A DNA stretch of 41,092 nt, taken from the NCBI GenBank assembly GCA_026417875.1, contig JAOACK010000012.1, positions 1 through 41,092 on the forward strand, read 5' to 3'. Under the pieces are notes generated by a model that did not search any database, was not told the DNA's origin, and saw only the letters and a list, made by a program, of their open reading frames with translations. Below are positions 8,995 through 17,681 of the stretch, in pieces; position 1 is the first letter of the stretch, and the number at the start of each line of letters is the position of its first letter. Both the position numbers and the translations under genes were made by a program. Source of the DNA: Thermodesulfovibrionales bacterium. Its GTDB lineage: Bacteria; Nitrospirota; Thermodesulfovibrionia; Thermodesulfovibrionales; CALJEL01.

Positions 8995-10512
8995 TTATTG
9001 TACCTCCTTGATTATCCTGTCAATCTGCCTCTCAAAGGCTTCTCTGTTGCGGTTCACAGAACCTCCTATAAACAATCGCGTGCCTCCTTTTTCAGGAAGA
9101 AGTCGCAACCAGAGCCTCCTGTGACTAGTAAAAAATGTGATGTAAAGTCCTGCTGCCATTATAATACAGCCAAGATAAACAAGCCACACACCAGGATCGC
9201 GCCTTACTTGAAGACCTGTATACTGGACTCCCCAGTAATCAACAAATTCAAGACTTGAACCATCAGGCAGGTGCCATGTCTGGGGATACCTTTTAAGAAT
9301 CCATCTGTTGAATTCCTTTTTATTAAACTCAACCAGGGCAGCTGGATTATTCATCTGCTCGGCATAGGTAAAGGGTCTTCCTGTTTCATCAAAGGCAATG
9401 GCAGGACTGAAATCTACAACCTTTGCCCTGAGACCACCAGGGAGGTCAAACTCTTCAAGGGGATGCACACTCTTTTCCAGGGCATGTCCATTTTTATCAA
9501 TAAATCTAAATTTAAATATTCCCCTCACGCCAGGCCATGTGCCGTAGCTTGATTGATAAAAAGTATATCCCTTATATTTTAAGGGAGCATTGACCTCAAT
9601 CCATTTCTCAAAGCTCAAGTCTTTATCCCTCACAGAAAGTAAACTCTTATAATCCTTAGGCATATCTGAATTTCCGTAGAATTCTACCTCAAAGTCCTCA
9701 CAGGAAATCTCAAATCCTAGAGGCTCTATTCCGAAATGTTTAAGGGTTCCTTTTAGCTCTCCAGGAGTTGTATTCATAAGCCTTGCAGCCTCTTCAATGC
9801 TTCCCTTTGCCCTGTTCATTACATTAATTAAGTTTTCTACCATTACTTCATCCTGATGGGTCCAGTTCATTCCACCCCTGAAGGCAACTGAATAAGCCAT
9901 GCCTTCTCTTATATTCAGAAAACCTTTAAATCCAAAAAATATTCCTATCAGAGCACCTGCAAGTATAATCAATATACTGAGGTGAGTAATATAAACTCCC
10001 AGCCTTGAAAAGGCACCCTTCTGGGAAAAAAGCTGTGATGAAGAATTATCTTCTTTGAGATTGAAACCGTGCTTTTTGAATACCTCTTTCAGGATTTCCT
10101 TCATGGTCTCGGGCTTTTTTGTTACCACAATCTCTCTTTTTACAGGCAGGGATAAAAATACCTCATCAGAAAGGGGTTTTATATCCTCCTTTACAAACTT
10201 GAGAACCTTTGGAAGCCTGTCAAGAGAGCATATAATGAGATTAGCAGCAAAAAGCATAAGCAGAGTGACAAACCACCAGGAACGATACATGTCTGTAAAG
10301 TGAAGTGCATCGAGTATCCTGTAAAGAGTTGGAGCAATCTCCGGATTAAAAAGTCGTGAAAGAAGCTCAATATTTTTCTGAGGTTCTGCTCTCTGTTCTA
10401 TTATCGTACCAACTATTGATGTAAGGGATATAAGAAGGAAAAGCACAATGGCCAGTTTAATAGATGTAAAGAAATCCCATATCCTGTCTACTACTGTCTT
10501 TTTCTGTTCCAT
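8995..10512 (-). CDS. resB: Cytochrome c biogenesis protein ResB (System II)
   Basis: Membrane partner of CcsA that holds reduced apocytochrome for heme attachment. The N-terminus (DRIWDFFTSIKLAIVLFLL) and the IGTIIEQ-like segment TSIVGTIIEQRAEPQ are typical of ResB. There are about four membrane segments (near residues 17-37, 75-95, 170-190 and 445-465) with a large extracytoplasmic domain, and the segment YKGYTFYQSSYG is a ResB hallmark. Length 505 aa is normal. An AAGGAG Shine-Dalgarno precedes the ATG. A TTGCAA-N18-TAAAAT promoter lies upstream, so it starts a transcription unit with ccsA, the heme-type kinase and two regulators. Confidence 0.95.
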   Translation of the reverse strand: MEQKKTVVDRIWDFFTSIKLAIVLFLLISLTSIVGTIIEQRAEPQKNIELLSRLFNPEIAPTLYRILDALHFTDMYRSWWFVTLLMLFAANLIICSLDRLPKVLKFVKEDIKPLSDEVFLSLPVKREIVVTKKPETMKEILKEVFKKHGFNLKEDNSSSQLFSQKGAFSRLGVYITHLSILIILAGALIGIFFGFKGFLNIREGMAYSVAFRGGMNWTHQDEVMVENLINVMNRAKGSIEEAARLMNTTPGELKGTLKHFGIEPLGFEISCEDFEVEFYGNSDMPKDYKSLLSVRDKDLSFEKWIEVNAPLKYKGYTFYQSSYGTWPGVRGIFKFRFIDKNGHALEKSVHPLEEFDLPGGLRAKVVDFSPAIAFDETGRPFTYAEQMNNPAALVEFNKKEFNRWILKRYPQTWHLPDGSSLEFVDYWGVQYTGLQVRRDPGVWLVYLGCIIMAAGLYITFFTSHRRLWLRLLPEKGGTRLFIGGSVNRNREAFERQIDRIIKEVQ

Positions 10513-10538
10513 ATCGCTCCTTAGATTTTTGATATATT

Positions 10539-10568
10539 ATTTTACAGATTAGTGAAAAAATATTGCAA
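10539..10568 (-). promoter_or_regulatory. Predicted resB operon promoter
   Basis: On the minus strand TTGCAA (10568-10563) is followed after 18 bases by TAAAAT (10544-10539), a good sigma-70 match. It lies between the trpD stop (10580) and the resB ATG (10512), with a strong Shine-Dalgarno downstream. The resB-ccsA-kinase-regulator genes can therefore be expressed separately from trpEGD. Confidence 0.6.
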
Positions 10569-10579
10569 CACCATTAAAA

Positions 10580-11590
10580 TTATATGCTATTGGTGAACTT
10601 GATGATCTCCTTAAGTTTTTTTTCTGCCTTTCCCGAATCAATTGTCTCTTCTATTATCTCCCTTGCCTCCTGGTAACCCTTTGCCCTGCCAGCCACTATG
10701 AGGGCTACTGCTGAATTCATTACAACTACATCTCTTTTTGGACCCTTATGTCCTGAAAGGATATGAAGAGTTATGTTCGCGTTGTACGCCTTATCACCGC
10801 CTTTTAATTCTTTTTCTAAAACTCTACTAAATCCAAATTCTTCCGGCTTTATGGTAAAGGTTTCGATCCTGCCATCAAGACACCTTGTTACCTTTGTCTC
10901 ATCAGTTAGCGTTATCTCATCCATGCCATCTCTACCGTGGACGGCCACGGCATACTCTGAACCCAGATTACATAATACCTGAGCAAGCGTCTCTGTGAGG
11001 TCGTCTCTAAATACTCCTATGAGCTGTCTTTTTGCATTCGCTGGATTTGTAAGGGGTCCAAGGATATTGAATATAGTTCTTATACCTATCTCTCTTCGTG
11101 GTCCTATTGCGAATTTCATAGCAGGATGGAACTGTGGTGCAAATAGAAAGCCAAAGCCTGTTTCAAAAAGACACCTCTCAACCTTTTCAGGTGTAAGATC
11201 TATTTTTATGCCGAGGGCCTCTGCAACATCTGCACTTCCAGCCTGGCTTGATACGCCTCTGTTTCCATGTTTTGCAACAGGAACCCCAGAAGCTGCAACC
11301 AATATGGCAGAGGTAGTTGATATATTGAATGTTCCTTTAATATCCCCTCCCGTTCCACAGGTATCAATTGTCCCCGGAGGTGATGATATTGTTATTGACT
11401 TTTTTCTCATAATAAGAGCTGCCTGTGTTATCTCGTCAACTGTCTCTCCCTTCATCCTGAGCGCCGTGAGAAAAGAGGCTATCTGACTATCTGTGCATTT
11501 GCCTTCCATTATCTCTGTCATGCATTCAGCCATCTCAGAAGGTGTGAGGTCTATTTTTTCAACAAGCTTCGCTATTGCTTCCTTGATCAT
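10580..11590 (-). CDS. trpD: Anthranilate phosphoribosyltransferase
   Basis: Second step of tryptophan synthesis: transfers phosphoribose from PRPP to anthranilate. The PRPP-binding GTGGD motif is followed by FNISTTSA and [21 protein letters not shown], all diagnostic. The later metal-site region DGMDEITLT is present. Length 336 aa is typical. The ATG (11590) has a GGGAGGT Shine-Dalgarno and overlaps the trpG end by 32 bases. The usual next genes (trpC, trpF, trpB, trpA) do not follow; instead cytochrome c maturation genes do, so the pathway is split in this genome. Confidence 0.97.
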   Translation of the reverse strand: MIKEAIAKLVEKIDLTPSEMAECMTEIMEGKCTDSQIASFLTALRMKGETVDEITQAALIMRKKSITISSPPGTIDTCGTGGDIKGTFNISTTSAILVAASGVPVAKHGNRGVSSQAGSADVAEALGIKIDLTPEKVERCLFETGFGFLFAPQFHPAMKFAIGPRREIGIRTIFNILGPLTNPANAKRQLIGVFRDDLTETLAQVLCNLGSEYAVAVHGRDGMDEITLTDETKVTRCLDGRIETFTIKPEEFGFSRVLEKELKGGDKAYNANITLHILSGHKGPKRDVVVMNSAVALIVAGRAKGYQEAREIIEETIDSGKAEKKLKEIIKFTNSI

Positions 11591-12164
11591 ATAGACCTCC
11601 CTTTAGTTTTAAGAAATTTTTTAGGATCTCGTGGCCATATCTCGTCAATATTGATTCAGGATGAAACTGCACACCCTCTATAACAAACTTCCGGTGTCTT
11701 ACACCCATTATCTCTCCATCTTCGGTCCAGGCACTTATGATAAGTTCCTCAGGAAGGGATTCTCTTTCTATTACCAGAGAGTGGTATCTTGTTGCCTCAA
11801 AGGGGCTGGGTATGCCTTCAAAAATGGTCCTTCCATCATGGAATATCATTGATGTCTTTCCATGCATGAGATTTTTTGCCCGCACAATCCTTCCACCGAA
11901 GGCAGCACCTATTGCCTGATGGCCGAGACAGACTCCCAGAATAGGAATCTTCCCCTTGAAACGTTTTATAACATCTACTGAAATGCCGGCTTCCTTAGGG
12001 CTGCATGGTCCTGGAGATATGACTATCCTGTCAGGATTAATTTTTTCTATTTCAGGCAAGGTAATCCTGTCATTTCTGAATACTATTACATCCTCACCCA
12101 GTTCACCAAAGTACTGAACAAGATTGTATGTAAAGGAATCGTAATTATCTATCATGAGGAGCAT
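11559..12164 (-). CDS. trpG: Anthranilate synthase glutaminase subunit
   Basis: Class I glutamine amidotransferase that supplies ammonia to TrpE. It begins [18 protein letters not shown], typical of TrpG/PabA. The nucleophile Cys is in [10 protein letters not shown] and the catalytic His/Glu are in VQFHPES. Length 201 aa is normal. It overlaps trpE by 13 bases and trpD by 32 bases. A GGAGG Shine-Dalgarno sits seven bases before the ATG. It could also serve folate synthesis as PabA, as TrpG proteins often do, but the trpE/trpD context favours tryptophan. Confidence 0.96.
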   Translation of the reverse strand: MLLMIDNYDSFTYNLVQYFGELGEDVIVFRNDRITLPEIEKINPDRIVISPGPCSPKEAGISVDVIKRFKGKIPILGVCLGHQAIGAAFGGRIVRAKNLMHGKTSMIFHDGRTIFEGIPSPFEATRYHSLVIERESLPEELIISAWTEDGEIMGVRHRKFVIEGVQFHPESILTRYGHEILKNFLKLKGGLYDQGSNSEAC

Positions 12165-13633
12165 CGTCCAGCCTCCGCAAGTTCCACAGCCTTCATCATG
12201 GCCATTGCTTTATTTACTGTTTCTTTGTATTCCAGTTCAGGAACTGAGTCCGCAACAATACCGGCTCCTGCCTGTACATAGACCATCCCTTTGTGTATTA
12301 TGAGAGTCCTTATAGTTATGCAGGTGTCCATATTTCCATTCAGACTGAAGTATCCTACAGCACCTGAGTAAGGACCCCTCCTTACCGGTTCAAGTTCATC
12401 AATGATCTCCATTGACCTCACCTTAGGTGCACCTGTTACAGTGCCGGCAGGAAAACAGGACTTAAGTACATCGAAGCAATCGAGCCCTTTTCTGAGTCTA
12501 CCCTCCACATTTGATACAATGTGCATTACATGACTGTAGCGCTCCACTGTCATGAATTCACTGACCCTTACGCTACCGATTTCTGCAACTCTTCCAACAT
12601 CATTCCTTCCGAGGTCAACAAGCATCAGGTGTTCTGCCCTTTCCTTTGGATCATTAAGAAGTTCTCTTTCTAATTCTAAATCTTCTTCTTCGGTTTTACC
12701 CCGCCTTCTCGTTCCAGCAATAGGTCTCAGAGTTATCCGGTCTCCTTCAAGTCTCACAAGTATTTCAGGTGATGAGCCAACAAGACAGGAACCACCTATA
12801 TCCAGAAAATACATATAGGGTGAAGGATTAATTAGTCTAAGGGCCCTGTAGATATCGAAGGCATCAACTCTGGTTCTCCTTTCAAATCTCTGAGAAAGAA
12901 CAACCTGTACCACATCACCAGACATTACATATTCCTTTGCCTTTGATACAGCTCTGAGAAAATCCTCTTTACTGACGTTAGAAAGAAAATCTTTTTTTCT
13001 CTTCGGCTCTGCCGTGCAGGGACTTATAAAGCGGAAGTTTATCTTTTTTGTGAGTTTTTTTTTGATTGAATCAATCCTCTGCACTGCTTTTTCATAGGCG
13101 CTTTCAGGTTTATTTCCGGGTTCCACAAGGTTTACTATCTTAATGCTCTGCCTAAGATTATCAAAAATAAGAAGGGTATCTGTAAACATCAAATACATTT
13201 CTGGAAGATTAAGAGCGGGTTTTGCAGATATATTTATTCTCTCGAAGAACCTGACCATGTCATAGCCAATATAACCTACCAGGCCACCAAAGAATCTCGG
13301 AAGCCCCTCAATTTCCGGTGTCCTGAACTGGTTGATAAAGTCCTTTATATATCCAATGGGGTCTTCAGTTTTTATGCTCATTCTGGTATTTTTTTTAGTC
13401 AAGGTTATCTTTCCATTCCGGTATGTTATTACTGCTGATGGTTCTGTGCCGGCAAAGGAATATCTTGCCCACTTTTCACCGCCGATCACACTCTCAAGAA
13501 GAAAAGAAGGAGAGCTTTTCAGTTTCAGAAAGGCACTGACAGGTGTCTCAAGGTCTGCCACAACCTCTTCATAAATAGGAATTAGATTTGATTCCCTGGA
13601 TAGGATTTTAAATGTCCTTAAGTCGGGATACAT
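12152..13633 (-). CDS. trpE: Anthranilate synthase component I
   Basis: Converts chorismate to anthranilate with ammonia from TrpG. The N-terminal segment contains [15 protein letters not shown], matching the tryptophan feedback-binding LLES motif. The C-terminal chorismate-binding domain has [18 protein letters not shown] and [18 protein letters not shown]. Length 493 aa is normal. There is no Shine-Dalgarno. A -10-like TATCAT lies five bases before the ATG, so the mRNA is probably leaderless. That leaves no room for a leader-peptide attenuator or T-box, so regulation is expected at initiation or by feedback inhibition. Confidence 0.97.
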   Translation of the reverse strand: MYPDLRTFKILSRESNLIPIYEEVVADLETPVSAFLKLKSSPSFLLESVIGGEKWARYSFAGTEPSAVITYRNGKITLTKKNTRMSIKTEDPIGYIKDFINQFRTPEIEGLPRFFGGLVGYIGYDMVRFFERINISAKPALNLPEMYLMFTDTLLIFDNLRQSIKIVNLVEPGNKPESAYEKAVQRIDSIKKKLTKKINFRFISPCTAEPKRKKDFLSNVSKEDFLRAVSKAKEYVMSGDVVQVVLSQRFERRTRVDAFDIYRALRLINPSPYMYFLDIGGSCLVGSSPEILVRLEGDRITLRPIAGTRRRGKTEEEDLELERELLNDPKERAEHLMLVDLGRNDVGRVAEIGSVRVSEFMTVERYSHVMHIVSNVEGRLRKGLDCFDVLKSCFPAGTVTGAPKVRSMEIIDELEPVRRGPYSGAVGYFSLNGNMDTCITIRTLIIHKGMVYVQAGAGIVADSVPELEYKETVNKAMAMMKAVELAEAGRCSS

Positions 13634-13638
13634 TTTTT

Positions 13639-13668
13639 ATGATAGCTTAAAGGACATTCTAAGGGCAA
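13639..13668 (-). promoter_or_regulatory. Predicted leaderless promoter of trpEGD
   Basis: On the minus strand TTGCCC (13668-13663) and TATCAT (13644-13639) are separated by 18 bases, and the ATG of trpE follows TATCAT after five A residues. Transcription would begin at or next to the ATG. No Shine-Dalgarno is seen. Confidence 0.5.
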
Positions 13669-13682
13669 GATAATAAAATTCT

Positions 13683-13691
13683 TGATATAAT
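13683..13691 (+). promoter_or_regulatory. Predicted extended -10 promoter of the GGDEF-like gene
   Basis: TGATATAAT at 13683-13691 is a perfect extended -10 on the plus strand, about 30 bases before the ATG at 13722. No clear -35 is visible. It is divergent from the trpE promoter, with the -10 elements about 40 bases apart. Confidence 0.55.
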
Positions 13692-13721
13692 AAGTGTTTT
13701 CTGATAACCTATGTTTAGGAT

Positions 13722-15158
13722 ATGGCGGAGGACAAAAGGCCTTATAATGGTGCATATTCTCCTATGGCAAGGATAAGGGACTATTATCTCGGTCTTACCA
13801 TCTCAAAAAAGATTCTTCTCGGATATATGATAATGGCACTTCTTCTGATAATAACCTCTCTCTTTACTCTCTTCAGCTTAGGAAGACTCAATTCAATTCA
13901 GGAGGCAATTCTTAACAGAGATGTAAAGATAATTGAACTGACAGAGAGGCTTTCAGAGGTGCTTGTCAGGGAGGAGGTATATGGAAGGCGCTATACCATA
14001 CTCGGAAGTCCTGAGATGCTGGGGATATTCTGGAAGAGTGTTGATGAGGCAAAAGATTTAATCAAGACCCTTTCTGATATGGATAAATCAGCTGGAGGTC
14101 TTATAAAACTTCACGATGAATTTACAGAACTGTTTGTTAAATACTTCAGGCACTCAAGAGACCTTCTATCACCCGAGGCAAAAAGAAACGATCAGTTAAT
14201 TAAGAAAAAACATGAAGAGCTTTCAGAATTCATAACAAAAATAAATGAAAATGCAAGGAAGTCCCAGAGGGCAAAGATACTTGAGGGCTCAATGATAAGT
14301 TTAAGGGCATACAGGATAGCTGGCATACTCTGTATGATAGGATTAATTTTCGGGCTTGTCTCTGTGGTCTTTATTACCCATGATATCTCATCATCAGTAG
14401 ACAAACTGAAGAAGGCAACACAGGATATAGCAGAGGGCAGATTCGATTCTGTTCCTGACATTAAAAATAAAGATGAGCTTGGTGACCTTGCAAGGGCATT
14501 CACAGAAATGGCAAAAAGACTTAAGAAGCTTGAAGAGATGTATCTTGATGCAAGTCCTCTTACAAGGCTGCCAGGCGGCATAGCCATTGAGAATGTCCTC
14601 AGGAAAAGGATCAATTCAAAAACTCCACTGGCATTCTGTCTTGTTGATATGGATAACTTTAAGGCCTTTAATGATAGATATGGATATGCCAGAGGCAGTG
14701 AGGTCATAAAGGCACTGGGAAATATTATAGAGAAGGCAGTCAAGAAGCATGGCATGGAAGAAGATTTTATCGGACACATTGGTGGAGATGACTTTGTAAT
14801 CATAACCGTTCCTGAAAGGTATCCGAAGATATGTGGGGAGATAATATCTGAATTTGACAGAGTTATTGTAGATTTCTACGATCCCGAAGACAGGAAGCTC
14901 GGATATATTATAGGAAAGACCAGGCAGGGTGTTGAGATGAAATTTCCGATCATGACAGTTTCAATAGCTGTTGTGACAAATCAGCAGAGGGAACTTACAG
15001 ACCCTGTTCAGGTCGGTGAGATTGCAGCAGAGCTGAAGGAATATGCTAAAACAATCAAAGGCAGCCTCTATGTGGTGGACAAAAGAAGAAAAGATTCCCG
15101 ACAGGCCCTCAGTGAAGAAAATGTAATAAGATTTCCAAGGCAGGTTACAGATGCTTAG
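13722..15158 (+). CDS. Membrane HAMP-GGDEF-like protein with divergent GGDDF signature
   Basis: Inner-membrane signalling protein of 478 aa. TM1 is at about residues 30-53, followed by an extracytoplasmic helical bundle (about 54-195) resembling four-helix sensor domains, TM2 (198-219) and HAMP (220-272). The C-terminal domain has DASPLTRLPGG, DMDNFKAFND (Asp309/Asp311 region) and GHIGGDDF at 351-358. The canonical signature is GG(D/E)EF; here the fourth position is Asp rather than Glu, and no RxxD inhibitory site precedes it. Activity as a diguanylate cyclase is therefore doubtful; it may bind rather than make nucleotide. The ATG has only a poor, very close AGGA. It overlaps the following lipoprotein gene by eight bases. 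Confidence 0.88.
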   Translation: MAEDKRPYNGAYSPMARIRDYYLGLTISKKILLGYMIMALLLIITSLFTLFSLGRLNSIQEAILNRDVKIIELTERLSEVLVREEVYGRRYTILGSPEMLGIFWKSVDEAKDLIKTLSDMDKSAGGLIKLHDEFTELFVKYFRHSRDLLSPEAKRNDQLIKKKHEELSEFITKINENARKSQRAKILEGSMISLRAYRIAGILCMIGLIFGLVSVVFITHDISSSVDKLKKATQDIAEGRFDSVPDIKNKDELGDLARAFTEMAKRLKKLEEMYLDASPLTRLPGGIAIENVLRKRINSKTPLAFCLVDMDNFKAFNDRYGYARGSEVIKALGNIIEKAVKKHGMEEDFIGHIGGDDFVIITVPERYPKICGEIISEFDRVIVDFYDPEDRKLGYIIGKTRQGVEMKFPIMTVSIAVVTNQQRELTDPVQVGEIAAELKEYAKTIKGSLYVVDKRRKDSRQALSEENVIRFPRQVTDA

Positions 15159-15633
15159 GAAAAATATTTTTTATGTACTGCTAATTCTTCTTACAGGCTG
15201 TACTCCATCTTATGAGCCTCCTGTGATAGAACCAAAGAAGGAGTGTCCTGAGCATATTGAGCCTAATTTCCTGCTCATTTTTAGGGAATATGCCTTTATA
15301 CCTCCTGAGGAATTCGGACCAAAGGTTAAAGGACTGGAGGCCTTGCTTTCCAGAAAGAATCTTTCTGATAGTGATAAGGGGCTTTATCATCTACGCCTTT
15401 CGATTCTTTTCAGTCATTTTAAAAATCCAAAAGTGGATTATAACAGGGCTTTAAAAGAACTTGAGCTCTATCTCTTACTTTCAAAAGATGAAGATAAACT
15501 GGTCCAGTTTTACCTGGACCTTCTAAGGGAGATTGTCAGACTTGATAAGGAAGGAAAAGAGTTAAGACACAAGCTGGAACTTCTTAAAGGTCTTGATCTG
15601 GATATAGAAAAGAAAAGAATCAAGCCCAGATAA
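15151..15633 (+). CDS. Small outer-membrane-type lipoprotein
   Basis: A 160-aa protein with a type II signal peptide: charged LRK start, hydrophobic core and lipobox LTGC with Cys17. The residue after Cys is Thr, so retention in the inner membrane by an Asp+2 signal is not expected. The mature part is helical with a short charged coil at the end (KELRHKLELLKGLDLDIEKK). The start overlaps the upstream HAMP-GGDEF-like gene by eight bases, implying coupled translation and joint function. Size, lipobox and terminal coil recall QseG-type lipoproteins that accompany HAMP sensor kinases; that resemblance is by eye only. Confidence 0.8.
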   Translation: MLRKNIFYVLLILLTGCTPSYEPPVIEPKKECPEHIEPNFLLIFREYAFIPPEEFGPKVKGLEALLSRKNLSDSDKGLYHLRLSILFSHFKNPKVDYNRALKELELYLLLSKDEDKLVQFYLDLLREIVRLDKEGKELRHKLELLKGLDLDIEKKRIKPR

Positions 15634-15951
15634 TCAATAATTGCATAGTTGACTAAATTTACTGATAAAAAAATAGGTTTCACGGTCTTCACAGAGCTAC
15701 AGAATTTCTTATTCACTTAAAAGGTACGTTAGTTAATAAAGATATTCTTGATATTCCATATAATTTGTCGTAAGAGGTTACAAAAAGACTTTGGAGTAAA
15801 GTATTCCTTTTATAAGTATAAATTTTTCATCATTTCAAAATATTCAAAGTTGCGAAATTTATTGACAAATGATAAACCATTCTGATATTTTAAATGAAGC
15901 GTTGTATTCAGAGAATTTTAAAGAACTGTAATAAGTGTAGAGGTATAGATT
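15634..15951 (+). promoter_or_regulatory. Intergenic region with promoter of DsrE-like gene
   Basis: No gene is seen in these 318 AT-rich bases. A sigma-70 promoter is clear near the end: TTGACA at 15862-15867, an 18-base spacer, and TATTTT at 15886-15891 preceded by TG (15883-15884). Transcription would start near 15898, leaving a leader of about 54 bases that ends with an AGAGG Shine-Dalgarno. Nothing else was recognised. Confidence 0.6.
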
Positions 15952-16350
15952 ATGGAAAAGAAGAAGATGGCAATTGTTGCAGCAAGTGGTACCCTTGATA
16001 AGGCCTATGCTGCGCTTGTTATTGCTTCGACAGCTGCTACCCTTGATACAGATGTGAGGATATTCTTTGCCTTTGGTGGTATGAATATCATTCATAAGGA
16101 AATGAACAAAAAGATTCCACCTCCTCCCGGAATGGAAGGGCTTCCTGAACTTATTAAGAGCATAAAATGGGCATCTCTTCCTGAGATGCTTCAGATGGCA
16201 AAGGATGCTGGTGTAAAACTCATTGCATGCTCTGCAACAATGCAGATGCTGGGATACAAAAAGGAAGACTTTGTTGAAGGAGTGGAGATTGCTGATGCGG
16301 ACAAATTTGTAGAATTTGCCCTTGAGGCTCAAAGCAGCCTTTTCATATAA
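15952..16350 (+). CDS. DsrE/DsrF-like family protein (DrsE_2 type)
   Basis: Small cytoplasmic protein of 132 aa. It opens with KKMAIVAASGTLDKAYAALVIASTA and ends with IACSATMQMLGY and a VEGVEIADADKFVEFALEA tail, the pattern of the DsrE_2 family linked to sulfur-relay proteins and often annotated as peroxiredoxin-like. The single candidate sulfur-carrying residue is Cys93. The family is common in sulfur-metabolising anaerobes, but no sulfur gene is adjacent. It has its own promoter and a strong terminator, so it is monocistronic. The exact substrate is not known. Confidence 0.85.
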   Translation: MEKKKMAIVAASGTLDKAYAALVIASTAATLDTDVRIFFAFGGMNIIHKEMNKKIPPPPGMEGLPELIKSIKWASLPEMLQMAKDAGVKLIACSATMQMLGYKKEDFVEGVEIADADKFVEFALEAQSSLFI

Positions 16351-16365
16351 CCTCCCTTTTGAATT

Positions 16366-16412
16366 GAGGTTGAGGTCAGTTTTAATAATTATCTGCCTCA
16401 ACCTCTTTTTTT
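16366..16412 (+). terminator. Rho-independent terminator after the DsrE-like gene
   Basis: GAGGTTGAGG (16366-16375) pairs perfectly with CCTCAACCTC (16396-16405); an inner CAG/CTG extends the stem past a bulged T. A run of seven T follows (16406-16412). Confidence 0.92.
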
Positions 16413-16432
16413 ATACACAATTTTTGGTCCTC

Positions 16433-16441
16433 TGGTAAAAT
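16433..16441 (+). promoter_or_regulatory. Predicted leaderless extended -10 promoter of miaA
   Basis: TGGTAAAAT (16433-16441) is an extended -10. Exactly five bases separate it from the miaA ATG at 16447, and there is no Shine-Dalgarno, so the transcript should start at the start codon. It lies just after the terminator of the preceding gene. Confidence 0.55.
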
Positions 16442-16446
16442 TCTAT

Positions 16447-17397
16447 ATGAGCAAAGAGGTTATAATCCTTCTCGGTCCAACCTCTGTAGGAAAGACAGAG
16501 GTTTCGGTGATCCTTGCTGAGAGATTAAATACAGAGATAATTAGTGCAGATTCCATGCAGGTCTACAGGGGAATGGATATCGGAACTGCGAAACCATCAT
16601 TAGCATTGAGAAGTAAGATAAAGCATCATATGATAGATATTTGCGAGCCCTCTGAGGAATTCAGCACTGGTAGATACATAGAGGAGGTTAAAAAAATAAT
16701 AGATAGACTTCATGATGTAGGAAAGATTCCTATTGTAGTGGGCGGAACAGGTTTGTATATAAGGGCAATGACAAGGGGATTATTTTCAGGTGTCTCTGCA
16801 GACTGGGGTTTGCGTGAAGAGCTTAACAGAATGGAGGATGAGCAGCCAGGCTATCTCTATGAATATCTCAGAAATCTTGATCCTGAAGCCGCATCAAGGA
16901 TAATGGCGTCTGACAGAAGAAGACTGATAAGAGCAATTGAAGTGTGCCTTCTAATGAAGGGAAAGATATCAGAATTCCAGAGAGAACATACAAAACCCCT
17001 TCCCTATAATTTTATAAAAATCGGGTTAATGAGAGATAGAAAGGAGCTTTACAGGCTTATAGAAGAAAGGATTGATAGAATGATTGAGGCAGGGCTCGTT
17101 GGAGAGGTCAAGTGGCTTCTTGAGCAGACTCCTTCAAGAACAACCCTTCAGGCTATAGGATATAAAGAACTAATAGGTTATTTAAAGGGAGAGATCAGTC
17201 TTCAGGAGGCGATAAGATTAATTAAGAAGAGGACAAAGCTTTATGCAAAGAGACAGTTCACCTGGTTTAAAAAGGAGCCTGATATAACATGGATTGATGT
17301 AACAGGCATAAGAGAGCCCGAAGAGATTCTCGCAAGGATACTGCCATACATTGCCCTTAAAATATCCACCAGTGATCCTGGACATCAAGATTTGTGA
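16447..17397 (+). CDS. miaA: tRNA dimethylallyltransferase
   Basis: Transfers a dimethylallyl group to A37 of tRNAs that read UNN codons, the first step of the (ms2)i6A modification. The P-loop GPTSVGKT is at residues 10-17. Family motifs ISADSMQVYRGMDIGTAKP, VVGGTGLYIRA, the AIGYKEL segment and TKLYAKRQFTWFKK are present. Length 316 aa is normal. The usual neighbours mutL and hfq are absent. The start at 16447 is supported by the conserved N-terminus, which begins four residues later (VIILLGPT). Confidence 0.97.
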   Translation: MSKEVIILLGPTSVGKTEVSVILAERLNTEIISADSMQVYRGMDIGTAKPSLALRSKIKHHMIDICEPSEEFSTGRYIEEVKKIIDRLHDVGKIPIVVGGTGLYIRAMTRGLFSGVSADWGLREELNRMEDEQPGYLYEYLRNLDPEAASRIMASDRRRLIRAIEVCLLMKGKISEFQREHTKPLPYNFIKIGLMRDRKELYRLIEERIDRMIEAGLVGEVKWLLEQTPSRTTLQAIGYKELIGYLKGEISLQEAIRLIKKRTKLYAKRQFTWFKKEPDITWIDVTGIREPEEILARILPYIALKISTSDPGHQDL

Positions 17398-17615
17398 GTC
17401 CAGATTCCTTTGACTTATTCATAAATCTTACATATCTTATATTCCAATTAATTTCTTTAACTTGCATGCTTGCCAGAGGTATAAAGAAGGTCGCTACATC
17501 TGCAATTTGTAAAGAGGATAAATTATTTAATTGTTTATTCGAACAGATAATTAATAAGGTTAAAGAAAGTTTTCCTGATGCTAAGGTTGTAAGTTTGGAA
17601 TACCCTCAATATTAA
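17394..17615 (+). CDS. Doubtful small ORF or gene remnant
   Basis: An open frame of 73 codons overlaps the miaA stop by four bases; an internal ATG at 17466 would give 49 residues. The second half (ARGIKKVATSAICKEDK, then a charged helix ending in VSLEYPQY) reads like protein, while the first half does not. No Shine-Dalgarno stands before either start. I do not recognise it. It could be the tail of a decayed gene or a small protein. It is followed at once by a strong palindrome. Confidence 0.3.
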   Translation: MSPDSFDLFINLTYLIFQLISLTCMLARGIKKVATSAICKEDKLFNCLFEQIINKVKESFPDAKVVSLEYPQY

Positions 17616-17619
17616 TAAT

Positions 17620-17649
17620 TATCGTGAAGGGGTAAACCCCTTCACGATA
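17620..17649. terminator. Perfect 30-bp palindrome between convergent genes
   Basis: TATCGTGAAGGGGT (17620-17633) and its exact complement (17636-17649) enclose two A residues. It lies between the plus-strand miaA end and the minus-strand pdxA end, where a two-way terminator is expected. Neither side has a proper T-run, so it may instead act as an mRNA 3'-end stabiliser or a protein-binding dyad. Confidence 0.6.
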
Positions 17650-17681
17650 CACTATTTAGATTCAGTCACTTTCCTCAACTG

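Noticed and set aside
14192-14803. Minus-strand frame of 203 codons
   Set aside because: Antisense to the HAMP-GGDEF-like gene; low-complexity Ser/Leu composition and no recognisable domain.
15859-16401. Minus-strand frame of 180 codons
   Set aside because: Antisense to the DsrE-like gene, covering its promoter and terminator; it has no family features.
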